This document shows positions 16,836 through 26,969 of a DNA stretch of 64,000 nt, in pieces. Within the stretch, counting starts at the first letter, position 1; every line of letters begins with the position of its first letter. This DNA is from Gammaproteobacteria bacterium. Its GTDB lineage: Bacteria > Pseudomonadota > Gammaproteobacteria > Xanthomonadales > SZUA-36. The notes under the pieces are model-generated. The model worked only from the letters and a program-made list of their open reading frames with translations. It made no database searches and had not been told where the DNA came from. The stretch is from the NCBI GenBank assembly GCA_030426265.1, contig JAUHYP010000002.1, positions 1 through 64,000 on the forward strand, written 5' to 3'. Position numbers and translations under genes: made by a program.

Positions 16836-18322
16836 ACCTGGAGCCGCACCTTCCCGCGCTGCAGGTGGTGGTGCCATTGCTGACGGCGCCGCTGGTCGTG
16901 CTCCTGCGCGACGCCCGCCTGGCCTGGTGGGCCGCGCTGGCGGCCAGCGCGATGAATTTCGCCGTGGCCGTGGCCATCACCGGACAGGTGCTGGACGGCG
17001 CGGTGGTGCGCTACGACATGGGCGGCTGGGCGGCGCCGCTGGGTATCGAACTGCGCGTCGACGCGCTCAGCACCATCCTGCTGCTGGTGGTCAGCGGCGC
17101 CTCCACCCTGGCGCTGCTGGGAGGACGGGCCAGCCTGCTGGAACAGGTGGGCGAGGCCCGCCAGCCCCTGTTCATGGCGGCCTGGCTGCTCGCGCTGGCG
17201 GGCCTGGTGGGCATCCTGGTCAGTGGCGATGCCTTCAACATCTTCGTGTTCATGGAAATCTCCTCGCTGGCCACCTACATCCTCGTGGCCGGCGGGCCGG
17301 ATCGGCGCGCCTTGCCGGCGACCTTCAAGTACCTGGTCGCGGGCACCGTGGGGGCGACCTTCTACCTGATCGGCGTGGGCATGGTGTTCATGATGACCGG
17401 CACGCTGAACATCGCCGACATGGAACTGCGCCTGGCCACGGTGGGCGACACCAACATCGTCTACGTCGCCGCCGGCTTCATCACCATCGGCCTGGCGCTG
17501 AAGGCGGCGATCTTCCCGCTGCACGCCTGGATGCCGAACGCCTACACCTGGGCGCCCCACGTCGTGACCGCCTTCATCGCCGCCTGCGCGACCAAGGTGG
17601 CCCTGTACGTGCTGCTGCGCATGGACTTCTTCGTGTTCCAGAAGAACCTCGTGGACCACGAGCTCCAGTTCGCGTTCGTGCTCATGCCCCTGGCGGCGAT
17701 GGGCATCCTGTTCGGGTCCATCGCCGCGGTGTTCGAGCCCAACCTCAAGCGCATCCTGGCGTTCTCGTCCCTGGCGCAGATCGGCTACATCCTGCTCGGC
17801 GCCTCGCTGGTGACCGTGGCCGGCTTCAATGCCTCGGTGCTGCACCTGTTCAACCATGCCCTGGCGAAAGGCGCGCTGTTCCTGGCGGTGGTCTGCCTGG
17901 GACTGCGCTATCGCCATCTCGACCTGGCGGACCTGCAGGGGGCGGGGCGGCACATGCCCTGGACCCTCACCGCTTTCGCCCTGGCGGGCCTGAGTCTCAT
18001 CGGCGTTCCGGGCACGGCGGGCTTCGTGAGCAAATGGGCGCTGATCATCGCGGCCCTGGAACGCGGCGCCCTCGGCGTGGCGCTGGTGGTGCTGATCGTG
18101 GTCAGCTCCCTGCTGGCCGTGGTCTACGTGGCGCGCATCGTCGAACGGCTGTGGTTCGGGGAGCCGCCGGGCGAGAACCCGGCGGTGAGCGAAGCGCCCT
18201 GGCCGACGCTGGCGGTCACCTGGCTGGCGGTGGGCGCGAACTTCTGGTTCGGCCTGAACGCCAGCCTTCCCGGCGAACTGGCCCAACGTGCCGGTGAAGC
18301 CTTCCTGAGGCATCTGCCTTGA
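16832..18322 (+). CDS. mrpD: Mrp antiporter subunit D, first ND5-like copy
   Basis: ND5/NuoN-like proton-conducting subunit (496 residues, about 14 spans), starting at GTG. Key family residues are present: the TM5 glutamate in FVFMEISSLATYI, the TM7 lysine in GLALKAAIFPLHAWMPNAY, the TM8 lysine in ACATKVALY, and a downstream NLKRILAFSSLAQIGYI. It is therefore expected to be competent in ion translocation. It overlaps mrpC by 4 bp and the next D-like gene by 4 bp. Confidence 0.95.
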   Translation: MNLEPHLPALQVVVPLLTAPLVVLLRDARLAWWAALAASAMNFAVAVAITGQVLDGAVVRYDMGGWAAPLGIELRVDALSTILLLVVSGASTLALLGGRASLLEQVGEARQPLFMAAWLLALAGLVGILVSGDAFNIFVFMEISSLATYILVAGGPDRRALPATFKYLVAGTVGATFYLIGVGMVFMMTGTLNIADMELRLATVGDTNIVYVAAGFITIGLALKAAIFPLHAWMPNAYTWAPHVVTAFIAACATKVALYVLLRMDFFVFQKNLVDHELQFAFVLMPLAAMGILFGSIAAVFEPNLKRILAFSSLAQIGYILLGASLVTVAGFNASVLHLFNHALAKGALFLAVVCLGLRYRHLDLADLQGAGRHMPWTLTAFALAGLSLIGVPGTAGFVSKWALIIAALERGALGVALVVLIVVSSLLAVVYVARIVERLWFGEPPGENPAVSEAPWPTLAVTWLAVGANFWFGLNASLPGELAQRAGEAFLRHLP

Positions 18323-19785
18323 GTCCGCAGTCGCTCATCGCCGCGGCCCTTGCGGTGCCCCTGGCGGGCGCGGTGCTCATCGCCCTGGCGGGGCGCTGGC
18401 CGAACCTGCGCGAAGGCGTGACCCTGGTCACCGCCGGTTCGCTGATGTTCTGCGTGTGGAGCCTGCTGCCGGAGGTCTTCGCCGGCGGCCGCCCGGCCCT
18501 GGTCGTGGGCGAGATGATGCCCGGCTTCGCCATCGCCTTCACGGTGGAGCCGCTGGGCATGCTCTTCGCCGCCCTGGCCTCCTTGCTCTGGATCGTCAAT
18601 TCCGTCTATTCCATCGGCTACATGCGCGGCAACCGTGAGAGCCGCCAGACGCGCTTCTACGCCTGTTTCGCCATCGCCCTCGCGGCGACCATGGGCGTGG
18701 CCTTCGCCGGCAACCTGTTGACGCTGTTCCTGTGCTACGAGGTGCTCACGGTCTCCACCTATCCGCTGGTGGCGCACAAGGGCGACGCGGCGACCGTCCG
18801 TTCCGCACGCGTCTACCTGGGCATCCTCATCGGCGCGTCCATCGGCCTGTTCCTGCCGGCCATCCTCTGGACCTACACCGTGGCGGGCACCCTCGATTTC
18901 GTTCCCGGCGGCATTCTCGAGGGACACATCGCGGGGCCGGCCGTCGGCTTCCTGCTGGCGCTGTTCGTCTTCGGCATCGCCAAGTCGGCGGTGATGCCCG
19001 TGCACCGCTGGCTACCGGCGGCCATGGTCGCGCCCACGCCGGTCAGCGCGCTGCTGCACGCCGTCGCCGTGGTCAAGGCCGGCGTGTTCACCCTCACCAA
19101 GGTGGTTCTCTACGTCTTCGGGATCGACTTTCTCGATGCACAACCGAGCGCCGAGTGGCTGGCGCCCCTGGCGGCCTTCACCATCCTGGCCGCCAGCGCC
19201 GTGGCGCTGGCCCAGACCAATCTCAAACGGATGCTGGCCTACTCGACCATCAGCCAGCTGTCCTACATCGTCATGGCGGCCGCCGTGCTCAAGCCCCTGT
19301 CGGAAGTCGGCGCCTCCATTCACATGGTGTCCCACGCCTTCGGCAAGATCACGCTGTTCTTCGCCGCCGGGGCCATCTATGTGGCCTCGAAGAAGACCGA
19401 GCTTCACCAGTTGCACGGTATCGGCCGGCGCATGCCCTGGACCATGGCGGCCTTCACCATCGGCGCCCTGTCCATGATCGGTGTTCCGCCCACGGCCGGG
19501 TTCGTGTCGAAGTGGTACATCCTGGGCGGCTCCCTGCAGGCGGGGAACCTGGTCGCCGTATTCACGATCATCGGGTCCACGGTGCTCAACGCGGCCTATT
19601 TCCTGCCCATCGTCTACCGGGCCTGGTGGCGGACCGAGGAGAGCCCCCCGGCCAGGGAGCATGGCGAGGCGCCCTGGCCCATGGTGGTGGCGCTGACGGG
19701 CACGGCGCTGCTGACCCTGGCCTTCTTCCTGTACAACCAGCCGGTGATCGACCTGGAGTCACAGTTGGTGGGGCGGGTGAAATGA
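18319..19785 (+). CDS. mrpD: Mrp antiporter subunit D, second ND5-like copy
   Basis: Second proton-conducting ND5-like subunit (488 residues). It begins with TTG at 18319 inside the previous stop (TTGA overlap). The core is intact: TM5 FLCYEVLTVSTYPL, TM7 GIAKSAVMPVHRWLPAAMV, TM8 HAVAVVKAGVFTLTK, and NLKRMLAYSTISQLSYI. It is closer to MrpA-N/NuoL-type antiporter modules than to the first copy in wording, and could supply the role of the missing MrpA N-terminal half; this is inference. Confidence 0.94.
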   Translation: MSPQSLIAAALAVPLAGAVLIALAGRWPNLREGVTLVTAGSLMFCVWSLLPEVFAGGRPALVVGEMMPGFAIAFTVEPLGMLFAALASLLWIVNSVYSIGYMRGNRESRQTRFYACFAIALAATMGVAFAGNLLTLFLCYEVLTVSTYPLVAHKGDAATVRSARVYLGILIGASIGLFLPAILWTYTVAGTLDFVPGGILEGHIAGPAVGFLLALFVFGIAKSAVMPVHRWLPAAMVAPTPVSALLHAVAVVKAGVFTLTKVVLYVFGIDFLDAQPSAEWLAPLAAFTILAASAVALAQTNLKRMLAYSTISQLSYIVMAAAVLKPLSEVGASIHMVSHAFGKITLFFAAGAIYVASKKTELHQLHGIGRRMPWTMAAFTIGALSMIGVPPTAGFVSKWYILGGSLQAGNLVAVFTIIGSTVLNAAYFLPIVYRAWWRTEESPPAREHGEAPWPMVVALTGTALLTLAFFLYNQPVIDLESQLVGRVK

Positions 19786-20153
19786 CCGATCGCAACATTC
19801 ACCCCACCCCGAAGCCGGACGTGCCCCGCGTGGCGCCGGGCTCCGACGACCACTGGCTGAGCCGGCCTGCGACGGTCCGCGCGGCCTGGCGGGTGCTGGG
19901 CGTGGTGCTGGGCCTGCTGGTGCTGGCCCAGTTCCTGGTACCCGTGAAAGGCCATTTTCCGCTGGAGAACACCTTCGCCTTCGGCGCCTGGTTCGGCTTC
20001 CTCGCCTGCCTGGCCATGGTGCTGGCGGCCCGGGTGCTGGGCTGGTGGCTGAAGAAGCCGGAGAGCTACTACGGCGAAGCCGACACCCCGATCGATGCAG
20101 GCCCCGGTGGCGGCGACGCCGGTCCGGAAGCCGGGGGCGATGACCGTGCCTGA
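19782..20153 (+). CDS. Small two-span membrane protein in the Mrp operon
   Basis: Accessory protein of 123 residues with an ATG overlapping the previous stop. A polar Pro-rich N-terminus is followed by two hydrophobic segments (VLGVVLGLLVLAQFLVPV; FGAWFGFLACLAMVLAARVLG) and an acidic Gly/Asp-rich tail. No standard Mrp subunit matches. Position between the second and third D-like genes suggests it is a fixed component of this Mrp variant, perhaps binding the third ND5-like subunit. The next gene starts 14 bp before its stop. Confidence 0.8.
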   Translation: MTDRNIHPTPKPDVPRVAPGSDDHWLSRPATVRAAWRVLGVVLGLLVLAQFLVPVKGHFPLENTFAFGAWFGFLACLAMVLAARVLGWWLKKPESYYGEADTPIDAGPGGGDAGPEAGGDDRA

Positions 20154-21828
20154 CTTTCTGCCACCGGGCCTCGTACTCCTTGCCGGCGCCGTGCTGGTCG
20201 CGCTGACCCGGGGCGGTCTGCGAAACGTCGTGGTCCTGGGGACGCCGCTGGTGGCCCTCTGGCTCACCTGGCAGGTGCCGGACGGGGTCGTGGCCACGGC
20301 CACCTACCTCGATTACACCGTCCAGTGGGTGGAGGGCAGCGCGGTGCGGCGCCTGTTCGCCACCATCTTCTGCATCATGTCGTTTGTCGGGGGGCTGTAC
20401 GCGTTCCGTACCGCGCGCGGCCACGAGCTTGCCGCCGCCTTCGCCTATGCGGCCGGGGCCGTGGGCGTGTGTTTCGCCGGGGACCTCATCACCCTGTTCC
20501 TGTTCTGGGAACTGATGGCCATCTTCTCCACGGTGATCGTGTTCTGCGGCGGCACGGAGCGCAGCCGGGCCGCCGGCATCCGCTACGCGGTGATCCACCT
20601 GCTGGGGGGCGTGATCCTCAAGGTCGGCATCGAGTCCATCATGGTCACCACCGGCTCCATCGAGATCCGTGCGCTGCAGGCACAGGACTTCGGCACCTGG
20701 ATGGTGCTGCTCGGTATCCTGGTCAACGCCGCCGCGCCGCCGCTCTCGGCCTGGCTGGCGGACGCCTATCCCGAGTCCAGCCCGACGGGGTCCGTGTTCC
20801 TGTCCGCCTTCACCACGAAGACCGCCGTGCTCGCGCTGATCCTGCTGTTTCCCGGTGAATCGGTGCTCATCGGCGTGGGGCTGTGGATGGTGTTCTACGG
20901 CATCATCTACGCGCTGCTGGAGAACGACGCGCGGCGCATCCTGGCCTATTCCATCGTCAACCAGGTCGGCTTCATGGTGACCGCGGTGGGCATCGGCACG
21001 GAGACGGCGCTGAACGGCGCCGCGGCGCACGCTTTCGCCCACATCATCTACAAGGCGCTGCTGTTCATGAGCGCAGGCGTGGTGGTGTACCGCACCGGCC
21101 TGAACCGCTGCAGCGACCTCGGCGGCCTGTTCCGCACCATGCCCCTGACCTGCGCGTGCGGCATCATCGGCGCGCTGGCCATTTCCAGTTTCCCGCTGAC
21201 CTCCGGGTTCACCACCAAGACCCTGATCTCCGAAGGCGCGGCGGCGCAGGGCATGGCGGCGGTGTACTACCTGCTGGCGGCCGCCTCGGCGGGGGTGTTC
21301 CTGCACGCGGGCATCAAGTTTCCCTGGTTCGTGTTCTTCCAGAAGGATTCGGGCCTGCGGCCCAAGGACGCGCCCTGGAACATGGGCCTAGCCATGATGA
21401 TCTTCGCCGCGGCCTGCATCGGTCTGGGTGTGTACCCCGATCCACTCTACGCACTGCTTCCGTATCCCGAGGACGCGGACTTCTACAAGCCCGGCAAGGT
21501 GCTGTTCTACCTTCAGCTGCTGTTGTTCAGCGGCCTGGCCTTCTTCCTTTTGCTGCCGCTGATGAAGCGCACCGAGACGATCTCCCTGGACGTGGACTGG
21601 CTGTGGCGGCGGGCGCTGCCGCTCGCCTGGTCCTGGGCCCAGTCCTCGCTCGACGCGATCCGGGACAAGGCCGTGGCCGACCTGCATGATGCCAAGGTGA
21701 AGCTGAGCGCCTGGTTCGCCACGCACTGGGGCGGCGATGGGTTTTTCGCCCGCTCCTGGCCGATCAGCGCCACCGCGCTCTGGATCGCGGCGCTGCTGGC
21801 CGCGTACGTGCTGGTGTATTTCCTGTGA
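20140..21828 (+). CDS. Third ND5-like Mrp subunit, TM7 lysine replaced
   Basis: Proton-conducting transporter family protein of 562 residues. The ATG at 20140 (MTVPDFLPPGLVLLAG) is preferred over an in-frame ATG 15 codons upstream that would overlap the previous gene more. TM5 FLFWELMAIFSTVIVF and TM8 FTTKTAVLALI are normal, but the TM7 motif reads LVNAAAPPLSAWLADAYPE: Asn stands where antiporters have Lys and Ser where they have His. About 80 residues at the C-terminus form an added region, with amphipathic stretches around DAIRDKAVADLHDAKVKL, before a last TM helix. It may be structural or ion-selective rather than a pump. Confidence 0.9.
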   Translation: MTVPDFLPPGLVLLAGAVLVALTRGGLRNVVVLGTPLVALWLTWQVPDGVVATATYLDYTVQWVEGSAVRRLFATIFCIMSFVGGLYAFRTARGHELAAAFAYAAGAVGVCFAGDLITLFLFWELMAIFSTVIVFCGGTERSRAAGIRYAVIHLLGGVILKVGIESIMVTTGSIEIRALQAQDFGTWMVLLGILVNAAAPPLSAWLADAYPESSPTGSVFLSAFTTKTAVLALILLFPGESVLIGVGLWMVFYGIIYALLENDARRILAYSIVNQVGFMVTAVGIGTETALNGAAAHAFAHIIYKALLFMSAGVVVYRTGLNRCSDLGGLFRTMPLTCACGIIGALAISSFPLTSGFTTKTLISEGAAAQGMAAVYYLLAAASAGVFLHAGIKFPWFVFFQKDSGLRPKDAPWNMGLAMMIFAAACIGLGVYPDPLYALLPYPEDADFYKPGKVLFYLQLLLFSGLAFFLLLPLMKRTETISLDVDWLWRRALPLAWSWAQSSLDAIRDKAVADLHDAKVKLSAWFATHWGGDGFFARSWPISATALWIAALLAAYVLVYFL

Positions 21829-21890
21829 CTTCCAATAACGATGCTTCCGGCGCCTTCGCGCCTTTGGCCCACGACTGATCAAGGACGACG

Positions 21891-23474
21891 ATGAGCGATA
21901 CGACCCTCGAAGCACCCCGCAGCGGACTGTTCCGCCGTTTCCTGGACACGGTGGAGTGGCTCGGCAACCTGCTGCCGCATCCCGTCTCGCTGTTCGCCCT
22001 CTTCTGCCTGGGCGTGGTGCTGTTCAGCGGCCTGGCCGGCTGGCTGGGCCTGTCGGTGGAGGACGTGCGTCCCGACGCATTGCCCGGCGCCCGTATCGAG
22101 GCCGTGAGCCTCATGAACGGCGATGGGCTGCGGCGCATCGTGGAGGGCCTGGTCACCAACTACACGTCCTTCGTCCCCCTGGGCACGGTGCTGGTCGCCA
22201 TGCTGGGCGTGGGCGTGGCGGACAAGTCGGGATTGCTCACGGCATTGATCCGCACCGTGGTGCTCAAGGCGCCCCGTCACCTCGTGACCGTGGCGATCGT
22301 CTTCGCCGGTGTCTTGTCCAACACGGCCTCGGAAATGGGCTACGTGGTGCTCGTGCCCCTGGCCGGCGTGGTGTTCTACGCCCTGGGGCGACATCCCCTG
22401 GCCGGCATGGCTGCGGCCTTCGCCGGGGTGTCCGGGGGCTACAGCGCCAACCTGCTGATCGGCACCGTGGATCCCCTGCTGTCGGGCATCACCCAGGAAG
22501 CGGCGCGGCTCATCGACGCCGACTACGAGGTGCACGCGGCGGTGAACTGGTACTTCATGATCGCCAGCACCTTCCTGGTGGCGGCCGTCGGGTCCCTGGT
22601 CACGATCTTCATCGTGGAACCGAGGCTCGGGACCTATGACCCGTCCACGGCCCAGAAAGGCGCCCTTACGGAAGCGAAGCTCGAGCCCCTGGACGCCACC
22701 GAGCGCCGGGCCCTGGCCTGGGCCGGCGTTGCCGCTGGCCTCATGACCCTGCTGATCGCCCTGGCGGTGGTGCCCGAAGGCGCGGTGCTGCGCAATCCGG
22801 AGACCAGGGCGGTTCTGCACTCGCCCTTCCTGCGGGGCATCGTGGCCATCATTTTCGTGTTCTTCCTGATTCCCGGTTTCGTCTACGGCAAGCTCACGGG
22901 CACGATCAACAATGACCGGGACCTGATCAAGGCCATGTCCGACACGCTCGGCTCGCTCGGCCTCTACATGGTGCTGGTGTTCTTCGCCGCCCAGTTCGTG
23001 GCCTTTTTCGGCTGGACCAACCTCGGCGCCATCATCGCGGTGACCGGTGCGAAGACCCTGCAGGCCATCGGCCTCACCGGGCCGCTGGTGTTCATTCCCT
23101 TCATCATGCTCTGCAGCTTCATCAACCTGATGCTGGGCAGCGCGTCTGCGCAATGGGCCGTGACGGCGCCCATCTTCGTGCCGATGCTGATGCTGATCGG
23201 CTACAGCCCGGAAGTGATCCAGGCGGCCTACCGGATCGGCGACTCCACCACCAACATCATCACGCCCATGATGAGTTACTTCGGCCTGATCCTCGCCTTT
23301 GCGGCCCGTTATGATCGCAACATGGGTATCGGCACGCTGGTCGCGACCATGTTGCCGTACTCGATCTGTTTCTGGATCGCCTGGGTGGGGCTGTTCTTCC
23401 TCTGGGTCTTCGGCCTGGACCTGCCGGTGGGCCCGGCAACGACGACCTACTACCCGGCGCAGGCGGCCGGCTGA
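21891..23474 (+). CDS. AbgT-family transporter, first copy
   Basis: Inner-membrane AbgT family transporter (527 residues, about 12 spans). Characterised members move p-aminobenzoyl-glutamate or export p-aminobenzoate and sulfonamides using ion gradients. Family features: GVGVADKSGLLTALIRTVVLKAPRHL (split across positions 104-130), SNTASEMGYVVLVPLAG, HPLAGMAAAFAGVSGGYSAN, GSASAQWAVTAPIFVPMLM and RIGDSTTNIITPMMSYF. It begins 62 bp after the Mrp operon on the same strand and no terminator is visible between them, so read-through is possible. A second AbgT gene follows after 37 bp. Confidence 0.93.
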   Translation: MSDTTLEAPRSGLFRRFLDTVEWLGNLLPHPVSLFALFCLGVVLFSGLAGWLGLSVEDVRPDALPGARIEAVSLMNGDGLRRIVEGLVTNYTSFVPLGTVLVAMLGVGVADKSGLLTALIRTVVLKAPRHLVTVAIVFAGVLSNTASEMGYVVLVPLAGVVFYALGRHPLAGMAAAFAGVSGGYSANLLIGTVDPLLSGITQEAARLIDADYEVHAAVNWYFMIASTFLVAAVGSLVTIFIVEPRLGTYDPSTAQKGALTEAKLEPLDATERRALAWAGVAAGLMTLLIALAVVPEGAVLRNPETRAVLHSPFLRGIVAIIFVFFLIPGFVYGKLTGTINNDRDLIKAMSDTLGSLGLYMVLVFFAAQFVAFFGWTNLGAIIAVTGAKTLQAIGLTGPLVFIPFIMLCSFINLMLGSASAQWAVTAPIFVPMLMLIGYSPEVIQAAYRIGDSTTNIITPMMSYFGLILAFAARYDRNMGIGTLVATMLPYSICFWIAWVGLFFLWVFGLDLPVGPATTTYYPAQAAG

Positions 23475-23511
23475 CCGACAACCCCGAACAAGAAAACAGG
23501 GAGTGCACCGC

Positions 23512-25068
<1,557 letters not shown>

Positions 25069-25089
25069 GACGGCAACGGGTCGCACAAA

Positions 25090-25113
25090 AAAGCCCCCGG
25101 TATCGGGGGCTTT
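25090..25113. terminator. Bidirectional terminator between abgT and purE
   Basis: A 10-bp perfect stem (AAAGCCCCCG / CGGGGGCTTT) with a GTAT loop lies between convergent genes. The long A-run on its left gives a good U-tail for purE on the minus strand; the plus-strand tail (TTTG) is shorter. Confidence 0.85.
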
Positions 25114-25147
25114 GTCGTTTCCGGTCCCGGTCGATCGCGCGTCAGCC

Positions 25148-25675
25148 CTACGGGGCCTCCAGTTTTCTGACCTTGTCCATCACCTTCGCCTCCAGCGACT
25201 GCTTGTAGTCCCGGATTCGTCCGCGCAGGGCGGCGTCGCCCGTGGACAGCATCTGCGCGGCCAGGATGCCGGCGTTGGCGGCGTTGTCGATGGCCACGGT
25301 GGCCACGGGTACGCCGGCGGGCATCTGCACGATGGAGAGCAGGGCGTCCTCGCCGGACAGGCAGGTGGCGCTCACCGGTACGCCGATCACCGGCAACTCA
25401 CAGAGCGCCGCGGCCATGCCGGGCAGGTGCGCCGCGCCGCCGGCGCCGGCGATGATGACGCGCAGGCCGCGTTGTTCCGCCGTGCGGGCGTATTCATAGA
25501 GCCGGTCCGGCGTGCGATGGGCGCTGACGATGGTCATCTCGTACGCCACCCCGAGTTGGTCGAGCATCTCGGCGGCCGGGCGCATGGTCGGCAGGTCCGA
25601 GTCGCTGCCCATGATGATGCCCACGAGCACGATACCCGTAGTGGTGTCCGGGGTGTTGTTCTGCGGTTCGCTCAT
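25148..25675 (-). CDS. purE: N5-carboxyaminoimidazole ribonucleotide mutase
   Basis: Cytoplasmic class I PurE (175 residues), which converts N5-CAIR to CAIR in de novo purine synthesis. It shows [35 protein letters not shown] and [16 protein letters not shown], which form the CAIR-binding and active-site segment with the catalytic His. The last 40 residues ([17 protein letters not shown]) form the usual C-terminal helix. Its ATG overlaps the purK stop by 4 bp, so PurK and PurE are made together. Confidence 0.97.
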   Translation of the reverse strand: MSEPQNNTPDTTTGIVLVGIIMGSDSDLPTMRPAAEMLDQLGVAYEMTIVSAHRTPDRLYEYARTAEQRGLRVIIAGAGGAAHLPGMAAALCELPVIGVPVSATCLSGEDALLSIVQMPAGVPVATVAIDNAANAGILAAQMLSTGDAALRGRIRDYKQSLEAKVMDKVRKLEAP

Positions 25676-26907
25676 GGCGTGAGGGTCTCCGGGGTGCGGG
25701 GCGATACCGGCTTTCGAGGCGTCGCGTGCAGTCGTTCCAGGGCGGCCTCCGCGGCGGCGCGCACGCCGGCGACGTCCGCCCCCGTAGCCGTCAGGTGGCC
25801 CATCTTGCGTCCGGCCTGTCCGGTGGATTTTCCATACCAGTGGATGCGGACGGGAATGTCACCGTCGATGTCCTCGACGCCGGGCTGCGACGGGCAGGCG
25901 GCTTCGAGGGCGTCGTCGTACAGGATGTTCAGCATCACGGAAACCGGCGCCGCCGGCGTGATCGGCGCCAGGGGCAGGCCCATGACGGCGCGCACGTGCT
26001 GCTCGAACTGGGAGTGGTCGAAACCCTCCAGGCCCAGGTGGCCGGAATTGTGCACCCGGGGCGAAATCTCGTTGATGGTCACCGTGCCCTCGCGGTCGAC
26101 GAACAGCTCCACGGCGAAGACGCCGGGGGTGGCCAGGCGGCCGATGGCGTCCAGGGCGATCTCGCGGGCGTGCGACACCAGGCCGGGGTCCACTTCGGCC
26201 GGGCTGGTCACGCTGTGCACGGCGTTGTAGCGCTCGTCGAAGGTCATGGAGACCGGCGGGTAGGCCACGAGTTCGCCCCCGGCGCCACGCACCACCACCA
26301 CGGACAGTTCCAGGCAGGGGTCCAGCGCGGGCTCCAGGTAGCTGGGCACGTTCCAAAGGCTGTTGAGGTCGGTGGGTTGACGCAGCAGTTGCACGCCCTT
26401 GCCGTCGTAGCCGCCCCGGTGCGCTTTCTGCACCACCGGGGTGGTCCAGCGGCCATCGTGCAGTTCCGTCGGTGTCGCGCCGTTTTCGACGTCGAGGAAA
26501 GGCAGGGTGGGCAGGTGCTGCTCGCTGAGCCAGCGCTTCTGCACGCCTTTGTCCTTGAACAGGCTCAGGGTGTCCGCGGAGGGGTGCACCTTGATGCGGC
26601 CCGCGCGCTCCGCAGCACGGAGCAGGTCGAGGCTCTCGTCGGGAATCGCCTCCAGTTCGAAGGTCACCACGTCGCTGGCGTCGATCAGCCGGGCCACGGC
26701 ATCCGCGTCACCCAGGGGGGCGACGATGGCCGCATCGGCGTAGGGCAGGGCGGAGCCGGCGGGATTGGCTTCGAGCACGGTGGTGCGCACGCCCAGGGCA
26801 TCCGCGCACTGGCACAGGAACATGCCCAGCTGGCCGCCACCCATGATCCCGAGGCGCGTCGCGTCGCCGCTGTCCTTACCGCTGCCTGAAGCGTTTCCGC
26901 CGTTCAT
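25672..26907 (-). CDS. purK: N5-carboxyaminoimidazole ribonucleotide synthase
   Basis: ATP-grasp enzyme (411 residues) that makes N5-CAIR from AIR, bicarbonate and ATP, feeding PurE. Landmarks are [21 protein letters not shown] near the N-terminus, [27 protein letters not shown] (ATP-grasp loop) and [20 protein letters not shown] (metal/ATP-binding carboxylates). I start at ATG 26907; the N-terminal 20 residues are Gly/Ser-rich and longer than in most PurK proteins. The operon is purK-purE; no PurR-like operator was recognised. Confidence 0.96.
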   Translation of the reverse strand: MNGGNASGSGKDSGDATRLGIMGGGQLGMFLCQCADALGVRTTVLEANPAGSALPYADAAIVAPLGDADAVARLIDASDVVTFELEAIPDESLDLLRAAERAGRIKVHPSADTLSLFKDKGVQKRWLSEQHLPTLPFLDVENGATPTELHDGRWTTPVVQKAHRGGYDGKGVQLLRQPTDLNSLWNVPSYLEPALDPCLELSVVVVRGAGGELVAYPPVSMTFDERYNAVHSVTSPAEVDPGLVSHAREIALDAIGRLATPGVFAVELFVDREGTVTINEISPRVHNSGHLGLEGFDHSQFEQHVRAVMGLPLAPITPAAPVSVMLNILYDDALEAACPSQPGVEDIDGDIPVRIHWYGKSTGQAGRKMGHLTATGADVAGVRAAAEAALERLHATPRKPVSPRTPETLTP

Positions 26908-26969
26908 TGGAACTCCTCTCGCAGCGCCGCCCCGGGGGCTGCGCTGAAAGCCGGGTAGCATACCCCAAC

